Source of the DNA: JAJPKK01 sp963747835
Lineage (GTDB): Bacteria > Pseudomonadota > Alphaproteobacteria > Rhizobiales > Xanthobacteraceae
Length of the DNA stretch: 64,000 bases
Direction of reading: 5' to 3'
Assembly (NCBI GenBank): GCA_963747835.1
Contig: CAVVGO010000006.1
Coordinates: 1,984,001 to 2,048,000 of the forward strand
The position numbers and the translations under genes were made by a program. Below are positions 37,733 through 48,040 of this stretch, piece after piece. Under the pieces are notes generated by a model. It ran no database searches, was not told the DNA's origin, and saw only the letters and a program-made list of their open reading frames with translations. Positions within the stretch are counted from its first letter, which is position 1. The number at the start of each line of letters is the position of its first letter.

Positions 37733-38191
37733 ATGGCGCTTACCGACCTTGTGGTGCCGCAGGCGGTCGTTCCCGCGCTCCGGGTCAACAGCAAGAAGCA
37801 AGCGTTGCAGGAATTGGCCACCCGCGCCGCCGCCATGTCCGGACGCAGCGAGCGCGAAGTATTCGACGTGCTGATGCAGCGCGAGCGATTGGGCTCGACC
37901 GGGATCGGCAGCGGTATTGCCATCCCGCACGGCAAACTCGCCAAGCTCGACCGGCTGTTTGGCGTGTTCGCGCGGCTGGAGCGGCCGGTGGACTTCGAGG
38001 CGCTGGACGGCCAGCCCGTCGACCTGTTGTTCCTGCTGCTGGCACCGGAAGCTGCCGGGGCCGATCACCTCAAGGCCCTGGCGCGGGTCGCGCGGCTGTT
38101 GCGCGACCCTGAGGTCGCGCGCAAGCTTCGCGAGTCCCGTGACGCAGAAGCGCTTTATGCGGTGCTGACGACGTCGCCGGGCGACAAATAG
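37733..38191 (+). CDS. ptsN: nitrogen PTS EIIA protein (EIIA-Ntr)
   Basis: 152-aa cytosolic phosphocarrier of the nitrogen phosphotransferase system. It receives phosphate from NPr and signals to potassium and nitrogen regulation. The phosphorylated histidine is in TGIGSGIAIPHGKLAKLD. LFGVFARLERPVDFEALDGQ and LLFLLLAPEAAGADHLKALA are conserved family segments. ATG 37733 matches the usual family start (MALTDLVVPQAVV). The gene is typically downstream of rpoN and hpf; here it is isolated, so its promoter must lie in the 37432-37732 gap. Confidence 0.93.
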   Translation: MALTDLVVPQAVVPALRVNSKKQALQELATRAAAMSGRSEREVFDVLMQRERLGSTGIGSGIAIPHGKLAKLDRLFGVFARLERPVDFEALDGQPVDLLFLLLAPEAAGADHLKALARVARLLRDPEVARKLRESRDAEALYAVLTTSPGDK

Positions 38192-38347
38192 GCGTTTGTA
38201 TTTATTTCATACGATGTGAAGTGCCAGGGGCCCGCGCATGACCCCGAAAAGCCGCCGACTTTTCGGTGTAGATCACGGGCGGAGGCAACCCGCACAGTCC
38301 TGAAAACGCGAAGATCTTTCGGAAGAGCTATGCTCGTATCCGGAAGA

Positions 38348-38668
38348 TCAGTGGACGCTTACGGTCTGCAGCTCGTTGCTCCAGGCGTTGGCAATCGCGG
38401 CTTCACGCGAATCCGTGACCATGATCGGCGTTCCATCCGCGGCCAGCAGCGCGAACAGCTGAAGTCCCGGCGCGATTTCGGGCGCTTGCGGAAACATTGC
38501 CGGCACGTCCTCGGACCGGATCGTCCTGATATAGGCGATCTGCCCGTCGCCCAGGTGAGCCAGTGCTTCCGCGGAGATGTTAGGCTGCACAACCATTTCT
38601 TTGTTCATGTTCCTCAACTCCTCGACAATGCCAACGTGGTCGAGTCCTGCGCGGTTCCCATTATTCAT
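38348..38668 (-). CDS. DUF1150 family protein
   Basis: 106-aa protein of a short alphaproteobacterial family of unknown function. Its core, ISAEALAHLGDGQIAYIRTI then LFALLAADGTPIMVTDSREA, is characteristic. ATG 38668 overlaps the hsp20 stop (ATGAATAA, 8 bases), so it is translationally coupled. An internal ATG at 38608 would give a shorter form nearer the usual size. Co-occurrence with Hsp20 suggests a role in the heat-shock response, but this is inference. Confidence 0.85.
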   Translation of the reverse strand: MNNGNRAGLDHVGIVEELRNMNKEMVVQPNISAEALAHLGDGQIAYIRTIRSEDVPAMFPQAPEIAPGLQLFALLAADGTPIMVTDSREAAIANAWSNELQTVSVH

Positions 38669-39087
38669 GATCACTGATTGCGATCGTCTTAACCACGCGC
38701 TCCGGTTCAGGGCGCGCGAGGTCAATAGACAGCAACCCGTTCTTCAAGTCGGCTCCCAGTACCTCCATCCCATCGGCCAGCACGAAGGTTCGCTGGAACT
38801 GACGGGCCGCGATGCCGCGGTGGAGATAGTGCCTGGTCTGCTCGTCGGTCTGCCGGCCGCGGATCACGAGCTGGCTTTCCTCGACAGTCACGTCGAGTTC
38901 GTCGCGGGTGAACCCCGCAACCGCCAGGGTGATTCGCAACCGTTCCGGCCGGCCATTGTCCCGCGGCACCCGCTCGATGTTGTAGGGCGGATATCCGTCG
39001 GCGGCCTTGGAGACTCGATCGAGCGCACGCTCGATTTCGTCGAAGCCGAGCAAAAACGGGCTCGAGAGCGAAGGGAACTCGCGGCAT
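38661..39087 (-). CDS. Hsp20/alpha-crystallin small heat-shock protein (apparent one-base insertion near start)
   Basis: ATP-independent chaperone that holds unfolding proteins. The alpha-crystallin domain has RLRITLAVAGFTRDELDVTV, EESQLVIRGRQ and the LKNGLLSIDLARP signature (G-x-L), preceded by an N-terminal region with FLLGFDEIERALDRVSKAADGYPPYNIER. From ATG 39087 the frame reads MPRVP and then needs one base removed from the AA of 39071-39072 to give SLSSPFLLGFDEIE, making 141 codons. An uninterrupted frame from TTG 39095 is possible, but it gives an unconvincing N-terminus. It forms an operon with the DUF1150 gene. Confidence 0.88.
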
Positions 39088-39272
39088 GATCTCAAAGTCC
39101 TACGATAGCGACTTTGTGGGGCCCTTACGGCACCCCGGCCCGCCGGAGATCCTTACATCGGACTTCCCCCGCCGGGCCTGCACCCAATATGGGCAACCGA
39201 GGTTAACCGTTCAAGAAGGCCTTCGGGCGATCAAATCCGCGTTCATACTGAGGCGGCGCGTGCCCGTCAGCC

Positions 39273-40049
39273 TTAGCGCACCAGGTGCTTGACTTCGCTC
39301 AGCAGGAAATTGCCCACCCGTTTGCCACGATTGCGCAGAATCCTGAGCGGTCCGGCGTCGACGAAGTAGGTCAGCAGAATGCTGTCGCGCGTCACGACAC
39401 CGGTGTCGACCGGGTCGGCGGAATGCCAAGTGTCATCGCCGACCGCGAACGCGTAGCCGCTGTTCGGCGCGAACCTCATTTGGGTCGTCTTGGCGAGCGA
39501 TCCATCTCGTAAACGTTCGTGGAAGATGGTGCCGAGATGCGCCGCGGACGCGTCGTGGGGCAGATAGAACTGGACTGTTATCGCCTTCCACCGAGTGTCG
39601 GTGTGCGGTGCGATCCGATAACCGGGAGCGTCTCGCGTAAGCGCCGGGATCGGATACATTCCGACGCTTGCGAACGTCGGCCCGAAACGCCCCTCCAGGC
39701 CAGGCGCGAGACGCCTGACAAATGCGGCCCGCACCTGCTCGGAGCACAACGCTCGTCCGATCACGCCCCAGACGCAGTGCTTTTCGCCGGTGAGATGGCG
39801 GATATGCTCCGGGAACAAATCGATCTTCAGCCGCGTCGGCGTGCCGTCTTCGCGAATATTTTCATTGTATCGACCGGACAGCGGGCGGTAGTCGGCCGCC
39901 GCCGGCATCGCGGCTATCAGTTCTGTATAGATGTCGTCCGGGAACACGCGGCCGAACTCAAGATGAAAAAACGGCCTTTCGACCGCCCGCCCGGCATCGA
40001 TGTTGGCGACAATCGCTTCGACCAGAATGCTTACTTTCTGATGCTCCAC
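39273..40049 (-). CDS. putative 2-oxoglutarate/Fe(II)-type oxygenase
   Basis: 258-aa cytosolic protein whose middle has an iron-binding H-x-D (APHTDTRWKAITVQFYLP) and a distal histidine in VGDDTWHSADPVD, the facial triad of non-heme iron, 2-oxoglutarate-dependent dioxygenases. The N-terminal half (RAVERPFFHLEFGRVFPDDI, then LFPEHIRHLTGEKHCVWGVI) resembles proteins annotated as 2OG-Fe(II) oxygenases in carbohydrate- or glycan-linked loci. A C-terminal arginine or lysine that would bind 2-oxoglutarate could be in RDSILLTYF. Alone between hsp20 and tRNA-Ala; substrate unknown. Confidence 0.75.
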   Translation of the reverse strand: MEHQKVSILVEAIVANIDAGRAVERPFFHLEFGRVFPDDIYTELIAAMPAAADYRPLSGRYNENIREDGTPTRLKIDLFPEHIRHLTGEKHCVWGVIGRALCSEQVRAAFVRRLAPGLEGRFGPTFASVGMYPIPALTRDAPGYRIAPHTDTRWKAITVQFYLPHDASAAHLGTIFHERLRDGSLAKTTQMRFAPNSGYAFAVGDDTWHSADPVDTGVVTRDSILLTYFVDAGPLRILRNRGKRVGNFLLSEVKHLVR

Positions 40050-40200
40050 TCGGCACCTGTCCGCCCGCCGACACGCTTCAATGCGTCAGGTCCATTCTGC
40101 GGATCACGACCGTCCTGTCGAGCCCAGGGCGCGCTCTTACCGGCGCCGTCGGGTGTGACGCTTCCGCGCCAGCTCATTAGGAATTGAATGCCTTGGAAGT

Positions 40201-40276
<76 letters not shown>

Positions 40277-40430
40277 ATTTGCGCGGTGTCGGGAAGCCGC
40301 GCTGGTCGTTTCGGGCGGCAGCACCGGTTGTCGGCGTGCCGCTGATCTGCGCCCGTAAAATCACATATCGGAGCAGACCTCAAGTGTCCTGCTTTGCGCT
40401 GCGCCTCATCGCGCTAGCCGCGCGCAACGC

Positions 40431-40832
40431 TCAGGTCTCCTCCTCGGGCTCGATGTCGCCCCCAATGATCTCGGTGACGTCGGTGTCCTCCTCCTCGGTC
40501 TCCTCGATGAAGGCAGCATCGTCGAGGGCTTCGTCATCGATCTCGACTTCGTCCTCGCCCTCGGGCGCGTCGCCGGCGGCCTTCTTCTTTCCCTGCGCCT
40601 CGGCGTCGGCTTCCTCCAGCGAGACGAACTCGGCCTCCTGGGTCTCCGGCACGACGGCTTCGACTTCCCGCACCGGAGCCCGCGCGGCCTCCGGTCGTCC
40701 CCGCGTCGCCACCACCACGGGCTCAAAAACCGTGCCGCATTTCGGACAGGAAATGGGGGCGTGATTGAGGTCATAAAACTTCGCGCCACAATGGGCACAC
40801 AGACGCTTCGTACCGAGCTCAGGCTTTGCCAC
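40431..40832 (-). CDS. TIGR02300 family protein
   Basis: 133-aa protein of a family restricted to alphaproteobacteria. It starts with MAKPELGTKRLCAHCGAKFY and SCPKCGTVFEP, a four-cysteine zinc ribbon. A very acidic tail follows (about residues 75-133, rich in E and D). No membrane helix. Function unknown; the ribbon suggests nucleic acid or protein contact. It diverges from aroA across a ~190-base gap, the arrangement seen in many rhizobia. Confidence 0.93.
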   Translation of the reverse strand: MAKPELGTKRLCAHCGAKFYDLNHAPISCPKCGTVFEPVVVATRGRPEAARAPVREVEAVVPETQEAEFVSLEEADAEAQGKKKAAGDAPEGEDEVEIDDEALDDAAFIEETEEEDTDVTEIIGGDIEPEEET

Positions 40833-41019
40833 GGCTTCGCAATCCTCGATGGTGGTTGAAAGCGGCTCTCCCCTTGGCGTTTCGCGGCGCCGCTGTCAAT
40901 AGACCTTTGCAGCCGTCAAAGCCTTTGTGTCCGGATGTAACCGATCGCAGCCGCGGCGTGACCGTCGGTTTTCTCCGTGCTACCACCCGCGCTCGATCGA
41001 ACCGCAAACGGATATCCAG

Positions 41020-42357
41020 GTGAATTCGTCCTCGCCCGCCTCACCCTTGACTGCCCGAAGCGGCGGCGCGCTCAAGGGCAGCGTCCGGGTCCCGGGGGAT
41101 AAGTCGATTTCACACCGGGCCCTGATTCTCGGCGCGCTCGCGGTCGGCGGTACCCGGATTACCGGCCTGTTGGAAGGCGAGGACGTGCTCAACACCGCCC
41201 AGGCCATGCGGGCCCTTGGCGCCCGCGTCGAGCGGACTGGCGTGGGTACCTGGCGGGTCGACGGCGTCGGCGTCGCGGGCTTTGGCGAGCCATCGGCGGC
41301 TCTTGATTTCGGCAATTCCGGAACCGGCTGCCGCCTGGTGATGGGGGCCGTCGCCGGGTGTCCCATCACGGCGACCTTCGATGGCGACGCCTCGCTGCGC
41401 AAGCGGCCGATGCGGCGCATCCTCGATCCGGTCGCCATGATGGGCGCGCAGGTAATGGCCGCGGCGGAAGGCGGCCGGTTGCCGATTACGCTCGCCGGCG
41501 CTCGCGACCCTATACCGATCGTTTACCGTACCCCGGTGCCGTCGGCCCAGATCAAGTCGGCGGTGCTGTTGGCCGGGCTGGCCGCCCCCGGAACCACGAC
41601 CGTCATCGAAACCGAGGCGAGCCGCGATCACACCGAATTGATGCTTTTGCATTTCGGCGCCGCGGTGGTGTCCGAGCCCGAAGGCGCCCATGGACGCAGG
41701 ATCTCGCTGACCGGCCAGCCCGAGCTCGTTCCGGCGGCGGTGGCGGTCCCGGCCGATCCCTCATCTGCCGCCTTCCCGATGGTGGCAGCGTTGATCGTGC
41801 CCGGCTCCGATGTGTTCCTGCCCGACGTAATGACCAATCCGTTGCGCACCGGCCTGATCGCGACCCTGCGTGAAATGGGCGCCGCAATCGACCAGGAGGA
41901 ACTGCGCCGCGGTGGCGGCGAGGCGATGGCGGGCTTCCGGGTGCGGTATTCCGCGCTGCGGGGCGTCGAGGTGCCGCCCGAGCGCGCGCCGGCCATGATC
42001 GACGAATATCCGATCCTCGCGGTCGCGGCCGCCTGCGCGGAAGGCACCACGGTGATGCGCGGATTGAAGGAACTGCGGGTGAAAGAATCCGACCGCCTTG
42101 CCGCGACCGCCGACATGTTGCGCGTCAACGGAATCGCGGCCGAGATTTCCGGCGACGACCTCGCGGTGCACGGCGCCGGCCGGCCGCGCGGCGGTGGTCT
42201 CGTCGCCACCCATATGGATCATCGCATCGCCATGGCGGCCCTGGTCCTCGGCCTTGCGGCCGACCAGCCCGTGACGGTCGACGACGCCGGCTTCATCGCC
42301 ACGAGTTTCCCGGGCTTCGCCGACCTGATGCGAGGGCTCGGGGGCGACCTCGCATGA
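41020..42357 (+). CDS. aroA: 3-phosphoshikimate 1-carboxyvinyltransferase (class II EPSP synthase)
   Basis: Sixth enzyme of the shikimate pathway: joins PEP to shikimate-3-phosphate. 445 aa, starting at GTG 41020 (VNSSSPASPL). Class II (Agrobacterium CP4-like) features: GSVRVPGDKSISHRALILGA, ITGLLEGEDVLNTAQAMRAL, and late MIDEYPILAVAAACAEG and VKESDRLAATADML. The PEP loop reads LDFGNSGTGCRLVMG. It has glycine where the glyphosate-tolerant CP4 enzyme has alanine, so a sensitive-type site despite the class II backbone. It overlaps cmk by ATGA. Confidence 0.97.
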   Translation: MNSSSPASPLTARSGGALKGSVRVPGDKSISHRALILGALAVGGTRITGLLEGEDVLNTAQAMRALGARVERTGVGTWRVDGVGVAGFGEPSAALDFGNSGTGCRLVMGAVAGCPITATFDGDASLRKRPMRRILDPVAMMGAQVMAAAEGGRLPITLAGARDPIPIVYRTPVPSAQIKSAVLLAGLAAPGTTTVIETEASRDHTELMLLHFGAAVVSEPEGAHGRRISLTGQPELVPAAVAVPADPSSAAFPMVAALIVPGSDVFLPDVMTNPLRTGLIATLREMGAAIDQEELRRGGGEAMAGFRVRYSALRGVEVPPERAPAMIDEYPILAVAAACAEGTTVMRGLKELRVKESDRLAATADMLRVNGIAAEISGDDLAVHGAGRPRGGGLVATHMDHRIAMAALVLGLAADQPVTVDDAGFIATSFPGFADLMRGLGGDLA

Positions 42358-43001
42358 TCATCGCGATCGACGGGCCGGCAGCCTCCGGCAAGGGCACGCT
42401 CGGCAAGCGGCTCGCGGCGCATTATGGCTTGCGGCACCTCGACACCGGTCTGCTGTACCGGGCCGTCGCCAAAGCGGTGCTCGACGATGGCTACAAACTC
42501 GACGATCCGGGGCACGCCGCCGCGGCGGCCAGCACGCTCGACCTGGCGCGCTTCGACGAGGCGGTGCTTAAGAGCCATGCTGCCGGCGAGGCCGCCTCGG
42601 TGGTATCGGCAATCCCGCAGGTGCGCGCCGCGCTGGTGCGGCTGCAGCAGGATTTTGCCGCGGTGCCGCCGGGCGCCGTCCTGGACGGCCGCGACATCGG
42701 GACGGTGATTTGTCCCGGCGCCGATGCCAAGATCTTCGTCACCGCCTCGCCGGAAGTGCGGGCGCGGCGCCGGGTGCTCGAAATGCGCCGCCGGGGCGAG
42801 ACGGTCGATGAGGCCGAAATCCTCGCCGACATCCGCCGCCGCGACGAGCGCGACAGTGCGCGGGCGGTAGCGCCGCTCAAGCCGGCGCCCGATGCGCATC
42901 TCCTCGACACCTCGGATCTCGATATCGAAGCGGCGTTTCGGGCCGCCGTGACCATCGTGGAAGCATCGCGGCGCAGCGCAAGTCCGGCCGCGCTCCGCTG
43001 A
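42354..43001 (+). CDS. cmk: cytidylate kinase
   Basis: 215-aa cytosolic kinase that phosphorylates CMP/dCMP with ATP. The P-loop is IAIDGPAASGKGTLGKRLA at residues 2-20. HLDTGLLYRAVAKAVLDDG forms the CMP-binding region, LDGRDIGTVICPGADAKIFV is conserved, and the lid has RRRDERDSARAVAPLKPAPD with the arginines that stabilise transfer. It is coupled to aroA by a 4-base overlap. Confidence 0.96.
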   Translation: MIIAIDGPAASGKGTLGKRLAAHYGLRHLDTGLLYRAVAKAVLDDGYKLDDPGHAAAAASTLDLARFDEAVLKSHAAGEAASVVSAIPQVRAALVRLQQDFAAVPPGAVLDGRDIGTVICPGADAKIFVTASPEVRARRRVLEMRRRGETVDEAEILADIRRRDERDSARAVAPLKPAPDAHLLDTSDLDIEAAFRAAVTIVEASRRSASPAALR

Positions 43002-43039
43002 CAAATGTCCTCGCGTCCTCGCTAACCCAAAGTCCGGCC

Positions 43040-43801
43040 ATGGATTCTTTTGCAACCCCCGACGGCGGCCTCATCCTGTTCCTCGGACTTTCGTTCGCGT
43101 CCTTCGCGACCGCCTTTATCGGCGTGTTCACCGGAACCGCGGGCGGGCTGATCCTGCTGGCCATCATGGCGGTCGTGATGCCGACCGCCGCCGTCATCCC
43201 GGTTCACACCGTGGTGCAGCTTGGCGCGGGCGTCACACGCACCATGATCATGTGGCGCTATGTGATGCGTTCGACCTTGCCGCCCTTCATTGTCGGCGCG
43301 GCGCTGGGTGCCATCGCGGGCGTCAAAGTCTTCGTTGCGCTGCCGATGTCTCTGTTGCTGGGCATTCTAGGGGGGTTCATCCTCGTGGTGACGTGGCTGC
43401 CGAAGCTCGGGAAAATCGGCGCTGAGCGCGGCCGGTTTGCCATGTTGGGATTCGTGGCGACATTCGCCGGCATTTTCGTCAGCGCGACCGGTACCATCGT
43501 GGCGCCCTTCGTGGCCAGTGCGGCGCCCGACCGCCGCAACCACGCGGCGACGCTCGGCGCCCTGATGATGTTCGTCCACATTGCCAAGATCGCGGCGTTC
43601 GGGTTCATCGGCTTCGCCATGCGCGACTACGTAGCCCTGGCGGCGGCGATGATCGTGGCCGGAGCGGCCGGCAATTGGCTGGGCGAGGAAGCGCTGAACC
43701 GCATCAGCGAGCAACGGTTCCGCCTGATGCTTCAACTTTTCCTGACGGTGCTGGGGTTGCAACTGTTGTGGAAAGCGGCGAGCAGCGCGGGCTGGTTTTG
43801 A
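43040..43801 (+). CDS. TSUP-family (TauE/SafE) membrane permease
   Basis: 253-aa protein with 7-8 hydrophobic helices and the internal duplication of the TauE/SafE family. IGVFTGTAGGLILLAIMAVV lies in the first half and GIFVSATGTIVAPFVASAA in the second, each with the glycine-rich loop. Family members export sulfite, sulfoacetate or other anions. It sits between cmk and rpsA, which are usually neighbours in this order of bacteria. It starts 38 bases after cmk and may be co-transcribed. Substrate cannot be told. Confidence 0.9.
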   Translation: MDSFATPDGGLILFLGLSFASFATAFIGVFTGTAGGLILLAIMAVVMPTAAVIPVHTVVQLGAGVTRTMIMWRYVMRSTLPPFIVGAALGAIAGVKVFVALPMSLLLGILGGFILVVTWLPKLGKIGAERGRFAMLGFVATFAGIFVSATGTIVAPFVASAAPDRRNHAATLGALMMFVHIAKIAAFGFIGFAMRDYVALAAAMIVAGAAGNWLGEEALNRISEQRFRLMLQLFLTVLGLQLLWKAASSAGWF

Positions 43802-44204
43802 TGCGCTGCAACCGCCAGGGTGCCCTCAAGTCGGCGGCTGCACCGGTCCGGCAAAGCGTCGCTGCGGACTACAATTTCAGTCAATTTGAACGATCTTCCG
43901 GTGTCCGCATCCCTTGCGGGTTTTCGGAGCATCCGCTATATCCCCCGCAGTTCGGGTCGCCGCTATAGGTCGAAGCCGCCCGAGCGGGCCGAGGGCATGA
44001 TCAACATCGCCTTTGTGTTTGGAGGAACGCCCGCTCGCACGCTTCGTCGCGACGCCCGACGGAAAGTCATCGTACCCATCGCTCGTTTCGCGCCGGCCTG
44101 TTGAAGTGATTCAGCAGTCGCTGGAGGTCTTGCGGGGCCTCCGGCATCGAGCGTTTGGTGCGCCCTTAAATCAAACCGCCGGCGTCTACCGCGCAGGAGA
44201 ATTC
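43802..44204. other. rpsA leader and promoter region
   Basis: About 400 bases upstream of rpsA. It contains a probable sigma-70 type promoter at 43914-43942 and a ~255-base untranslated leader ending in AGGAGA before ATG 44205. Open frames crossing it lack support. Confidence 0.6.
43914..43942 (+). promoter_or_regulatory. probable rpsA promoter
   Basis: TTGCGG (43914-43919) and TATATC (43937-43942) are separated by 17 bases, a good vegetative sigma factor match upstream of a highly expressed ribosomal gene. Transcription would begin near 43949. Confidence 0.6.
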
Positions 44205-45911
<1,707 letters not shown>

Positions 45912-45947
45912 CCCGCGCGTCGCATCTCGCAATTCGTCAACAACACC

Positions 45948-45983
45948 GGCCCCGGGGCGCGTCCCCCGGGGCCTTTTGGTTTT
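45948..45983 (+). terminator. rho-independent terminator of rpsA
   Basis: A perfect 10-bp stem (45948-45957 with 45964-45973, GGCCCCGGGG/CCCCGGGGCC) around loop CGCGTC is followed by TTTTGGTTTT, starting 36 bases after the rpsA stop. Confidence 0.93.
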
Positions 45984-46075
45984 GTTTGCCACAATTGCGG
46001 CCGGTTCCGGGTCGCCATTGACCCCGACCGGCCGGGGTTGCACCCTGTGGCAAATCGATGTCTTGGAGATACACT

Positions 46076-47065
46076 ATGTCGCTCGATACCGATCAAATCG
46101 TCGATCGCCGCCGGATGCGGCGCAAGCTCACCTTCTGGCGCGTCGTCGCCGTTCTGGTCGCGATCGTGGGCGTGGTGGCGGTGGCGGCCGTCATGCGCGG
46201 GTCGAGCACCGGCTCGCTCGCCCAACCGCTTACCCCGCAGATATCGCGGGTGACCATCCAGGGCATCATCCGCGGCGATGAGGAGCGCACTCGGGCGCTG
46301 GAGAATCTCGCGACTTCTCGCAACACCCGCGCCGTCATCGTGCACATCGACAGCCCCGGCGGGACCACCACCGGGTCTGAGGAGCTTCACGAGGCGCTGC
46401 GCCGCGTCGCCTTGCAGAAGCCGATGGTGGTCGTGGTGGACGGCATGGCGGCTTCCGGCGGCTACATGGCCGCCATGGCGGCGGATCACATCGTCACCCA
46501 GAGCACGTCGCTGGTCGGCTCGATCGGCGTGTTGTTCCAGTTTCCCAACGTGACCGAGCTGCTCAAGACCATCGGCGTCAAGGTCGAGGAAATAAAGTCC
46601 TCGCCGCTCAAGGCCGCCCCGAATGGTCTTGAACCGACTACCCCGGAGGCGCGCGCCGCCATCGACTCCCTGGTGGTCGATTCCTACGCATGGTTCAAGG
46701 CCATGGTGCAGGACCGCCGCAAGCTCGAAGGCGCGGACCTCGACCGTGTCACCGACGGCCGCGTCTTCACCGGGCGGCAGGCGATCGATCTCAAGCTTGC
46801 CGACGAGATCGGCCGCGAGCGCGAGGCGATCGACTGGCTGGCGAAATCCAGCAATGTCGATCCCAAGCTGCCGATTCGGGATTGGCGGCTGAAGCCGCGT
46901 TTCAGCGAATTTTCGTTCCTTCATCTTGGTGTCGCCAAGATGATGGATATGGCAGGTCTCGGGTCGCTGGTGCGGCAACTGGAAGCCTCCGGCACGCTGC
47001 AAACCGTCGAGGCGCTCAACCTTGACGGCCTGTTGGCGCTTTGGCACCCTTCGACAACGAATTGA
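46076..47065 (+). CDS. sppA: signal peptide peptidase SppA
   Basis: 329-aa inner-membrane serine protease that degrades leftover signal peptides. A single N-terminal helix (VVAVLVAIVGVVAVAAVM, residues ~24-41) anchors it. The S49 catalytic serine is in VVDGMAASGGYMAAMAADHI, and the partner lysine in VEEIKSSPLKAAPNG, giving the Ser-Lys dyad of the short SppA36K form. ATG 46076 follows GGAGA. It leads the sppA - ihfB - lapA group between rpsA and trpF, an order conserved in rhizobia. Confidence 0.96.
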   Translation: MSLDTDQIVDRRRMRRKLTFWRVVAVLVAIVGVVAVAAVMRGSSTGSLAQPLTPQISRVTIQGIIRGDEERTRALENLATSRNTRAVIVHIDSPGGTTTGSEELHEALRRVALQKPMVVVVDGMAASGGYMAAMAADHIVTQSTSLVGSIGVLFQFPNVTELLKTIGVKVEEIKSSPLKAAPNGLEPTTPEARAAIDSLVVDSYAWFKAMVQDRRKLEGADLDRVTDGRVFTGRQAIDLKLADEIGREREAIDWLAKSSNVDPKLPIRDWRLKPRFSEFSFLHLGVAKMMDMAGLGSLVRQLEASGTLQTVEALNLDGLLALWHPSTTN

Positions 47066-47130
47066 CTTGGGCGAATTGAGTTGGGGCTTGAGCTTCGGAC
47101 GTAAAGCGAAAGCAGAAGCGGCATCACCAG

Positions 47131-47418
47131 ATGATCAAATCAGAGCTCGTTCAGCGCATCTCGGGGCAGAATCCCCACCTTTACCAGCGCGACGTCGAAA
47201 ACATCGTCAACGCAATCCTGGGTGAGATCGTGGCGGCGCTGTCCCGCGGTGACCGGGTGGAACTGCGCGGGTTTGGGGCGTTCTCGGTCAAGAACCGGCC
47301 CGCCCGTGCCGGCCGCAATCCGCGCACCGGCGCCCATGTGGCGGTCGACCAGAAATCGGTTCCGTTCTTCAAGACCGGCAAGGAAATGCGCGAGCGCCTC
47401 AATCGGCCGCCCGCGTAG
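47131..47418 (+). CDS. ihfB: integration host factor subunit beta
   Basis: 95-aa DNA-bending protein, one half of the IHF heterodimer. It acts in transcription, recombination and nucleoid structure. The family pattern is complete: MIKSELVQRISGQNPHLYQR, RVELRGFGAFSVKNRPARAG, RNPRTGAHVAVDQKSVPFFK (the beta-arm with the intercalating proline), and KTGKEMRERLN. Length is normal. It sits between sppA and lapA as in related genomes. Confidence 0.97.
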   Translation: MIKSELVQRISGQNPHLYQRDVENIVNAILGEIVAALSRGDRVELRGFGAFSVKNRPARAGRNPRTGAHVAVDQKSVPFFKTGKEMRERLNRPPA

Positions 47419-47540
47419 GGCGCCCGACACCTGGTCATTCGAGCAGGTTGCGGCGAAACGCTGGCGTTGCGGTGTTGGCGCCACGCTGCAAGGGCCGCCG
47501 CAAACATGGGCTGCCGCAAGGGATCGAGCGCCGCACGGAA

Positions 47541-47909
47541 ATGTTTCGCAGGCTCCTCCAAGCGATCGTTCTGGTGCCGCTTGTCGGCGCGCTGGTGGGC
47601 TGGGCGGTCGCTAACCGCCAATCGGTCGTCGTATCGTTTGATCCGTTCGATTCCGCCGATCCGGCTTATGCCATCACGGTTCCGCTCTACCTTTTGGGTT
47701 TTGCGATCCTCATCGCCGGCGTGGTGCTGGGCGGCGTCGCGACCTGGTTCAAGCAGAGGAAATGGCGCCGCGCCCGGGCGCGTCTTGCCGCCGAAATCGG
47801 CGTGGTCCGGGCTGAATTGGAACAATGGAGGCGGCACGGCAACCTGCGCGACAGCCGGGCCGTGGCGCCAACGGCGCGTACGGTCGCCAAACGGCCTCCG
47901 GCAGCGTAA
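47541..47909 (+). CDS. LapA-domain (DUF1049) inner-membrane protein
   Basis: 122-aa protein with two helices, LLQAIVLVPLVGALVGWAVA (residues ~4-23) and YLLGFAILIAGVVLGGVATW (~52-71), linked by the short NRQSVVVSFDPFD region typical of LapA. A cytosolic coiled helix (RKWRRARARLAAEIGVVRAE) follows. In E. coli LapA works with LapB in controlling LPS synthesis; whether this protein does the same is unknown. ATG 47541 is preceded by a weak GGAA. Confidence 0.85.
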   Translation: MFRRLLQAIVLVPLVGALVGWAVANRQSVVVSFDPFDSADPAYAITVPLYLLGFAILIAGVVLGGVATWFKQRKWRRARARLAAEIGVVRAELEQWRRHGNLRDSRAVAPTARTVAKRPPAA

Positions 47910-48040
47910 TGGCTCACGATCGCCGCAGATCAACCCGAACCATCGGCGTTATTATTTGTTTGCGTTGGGCCGGCCTTAGACCCATCTCAAGACAATCTTC
48001 GTGGCCCGATGTAGAAAGCCTCGAAAGGCTTCGGTTGAGC

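Noticed and set aside
43820..44104. Short frame in the rpsA leader
   Set aside because: It spans the promoter and leader, is basic and low in complexity, and has no homologue I know.
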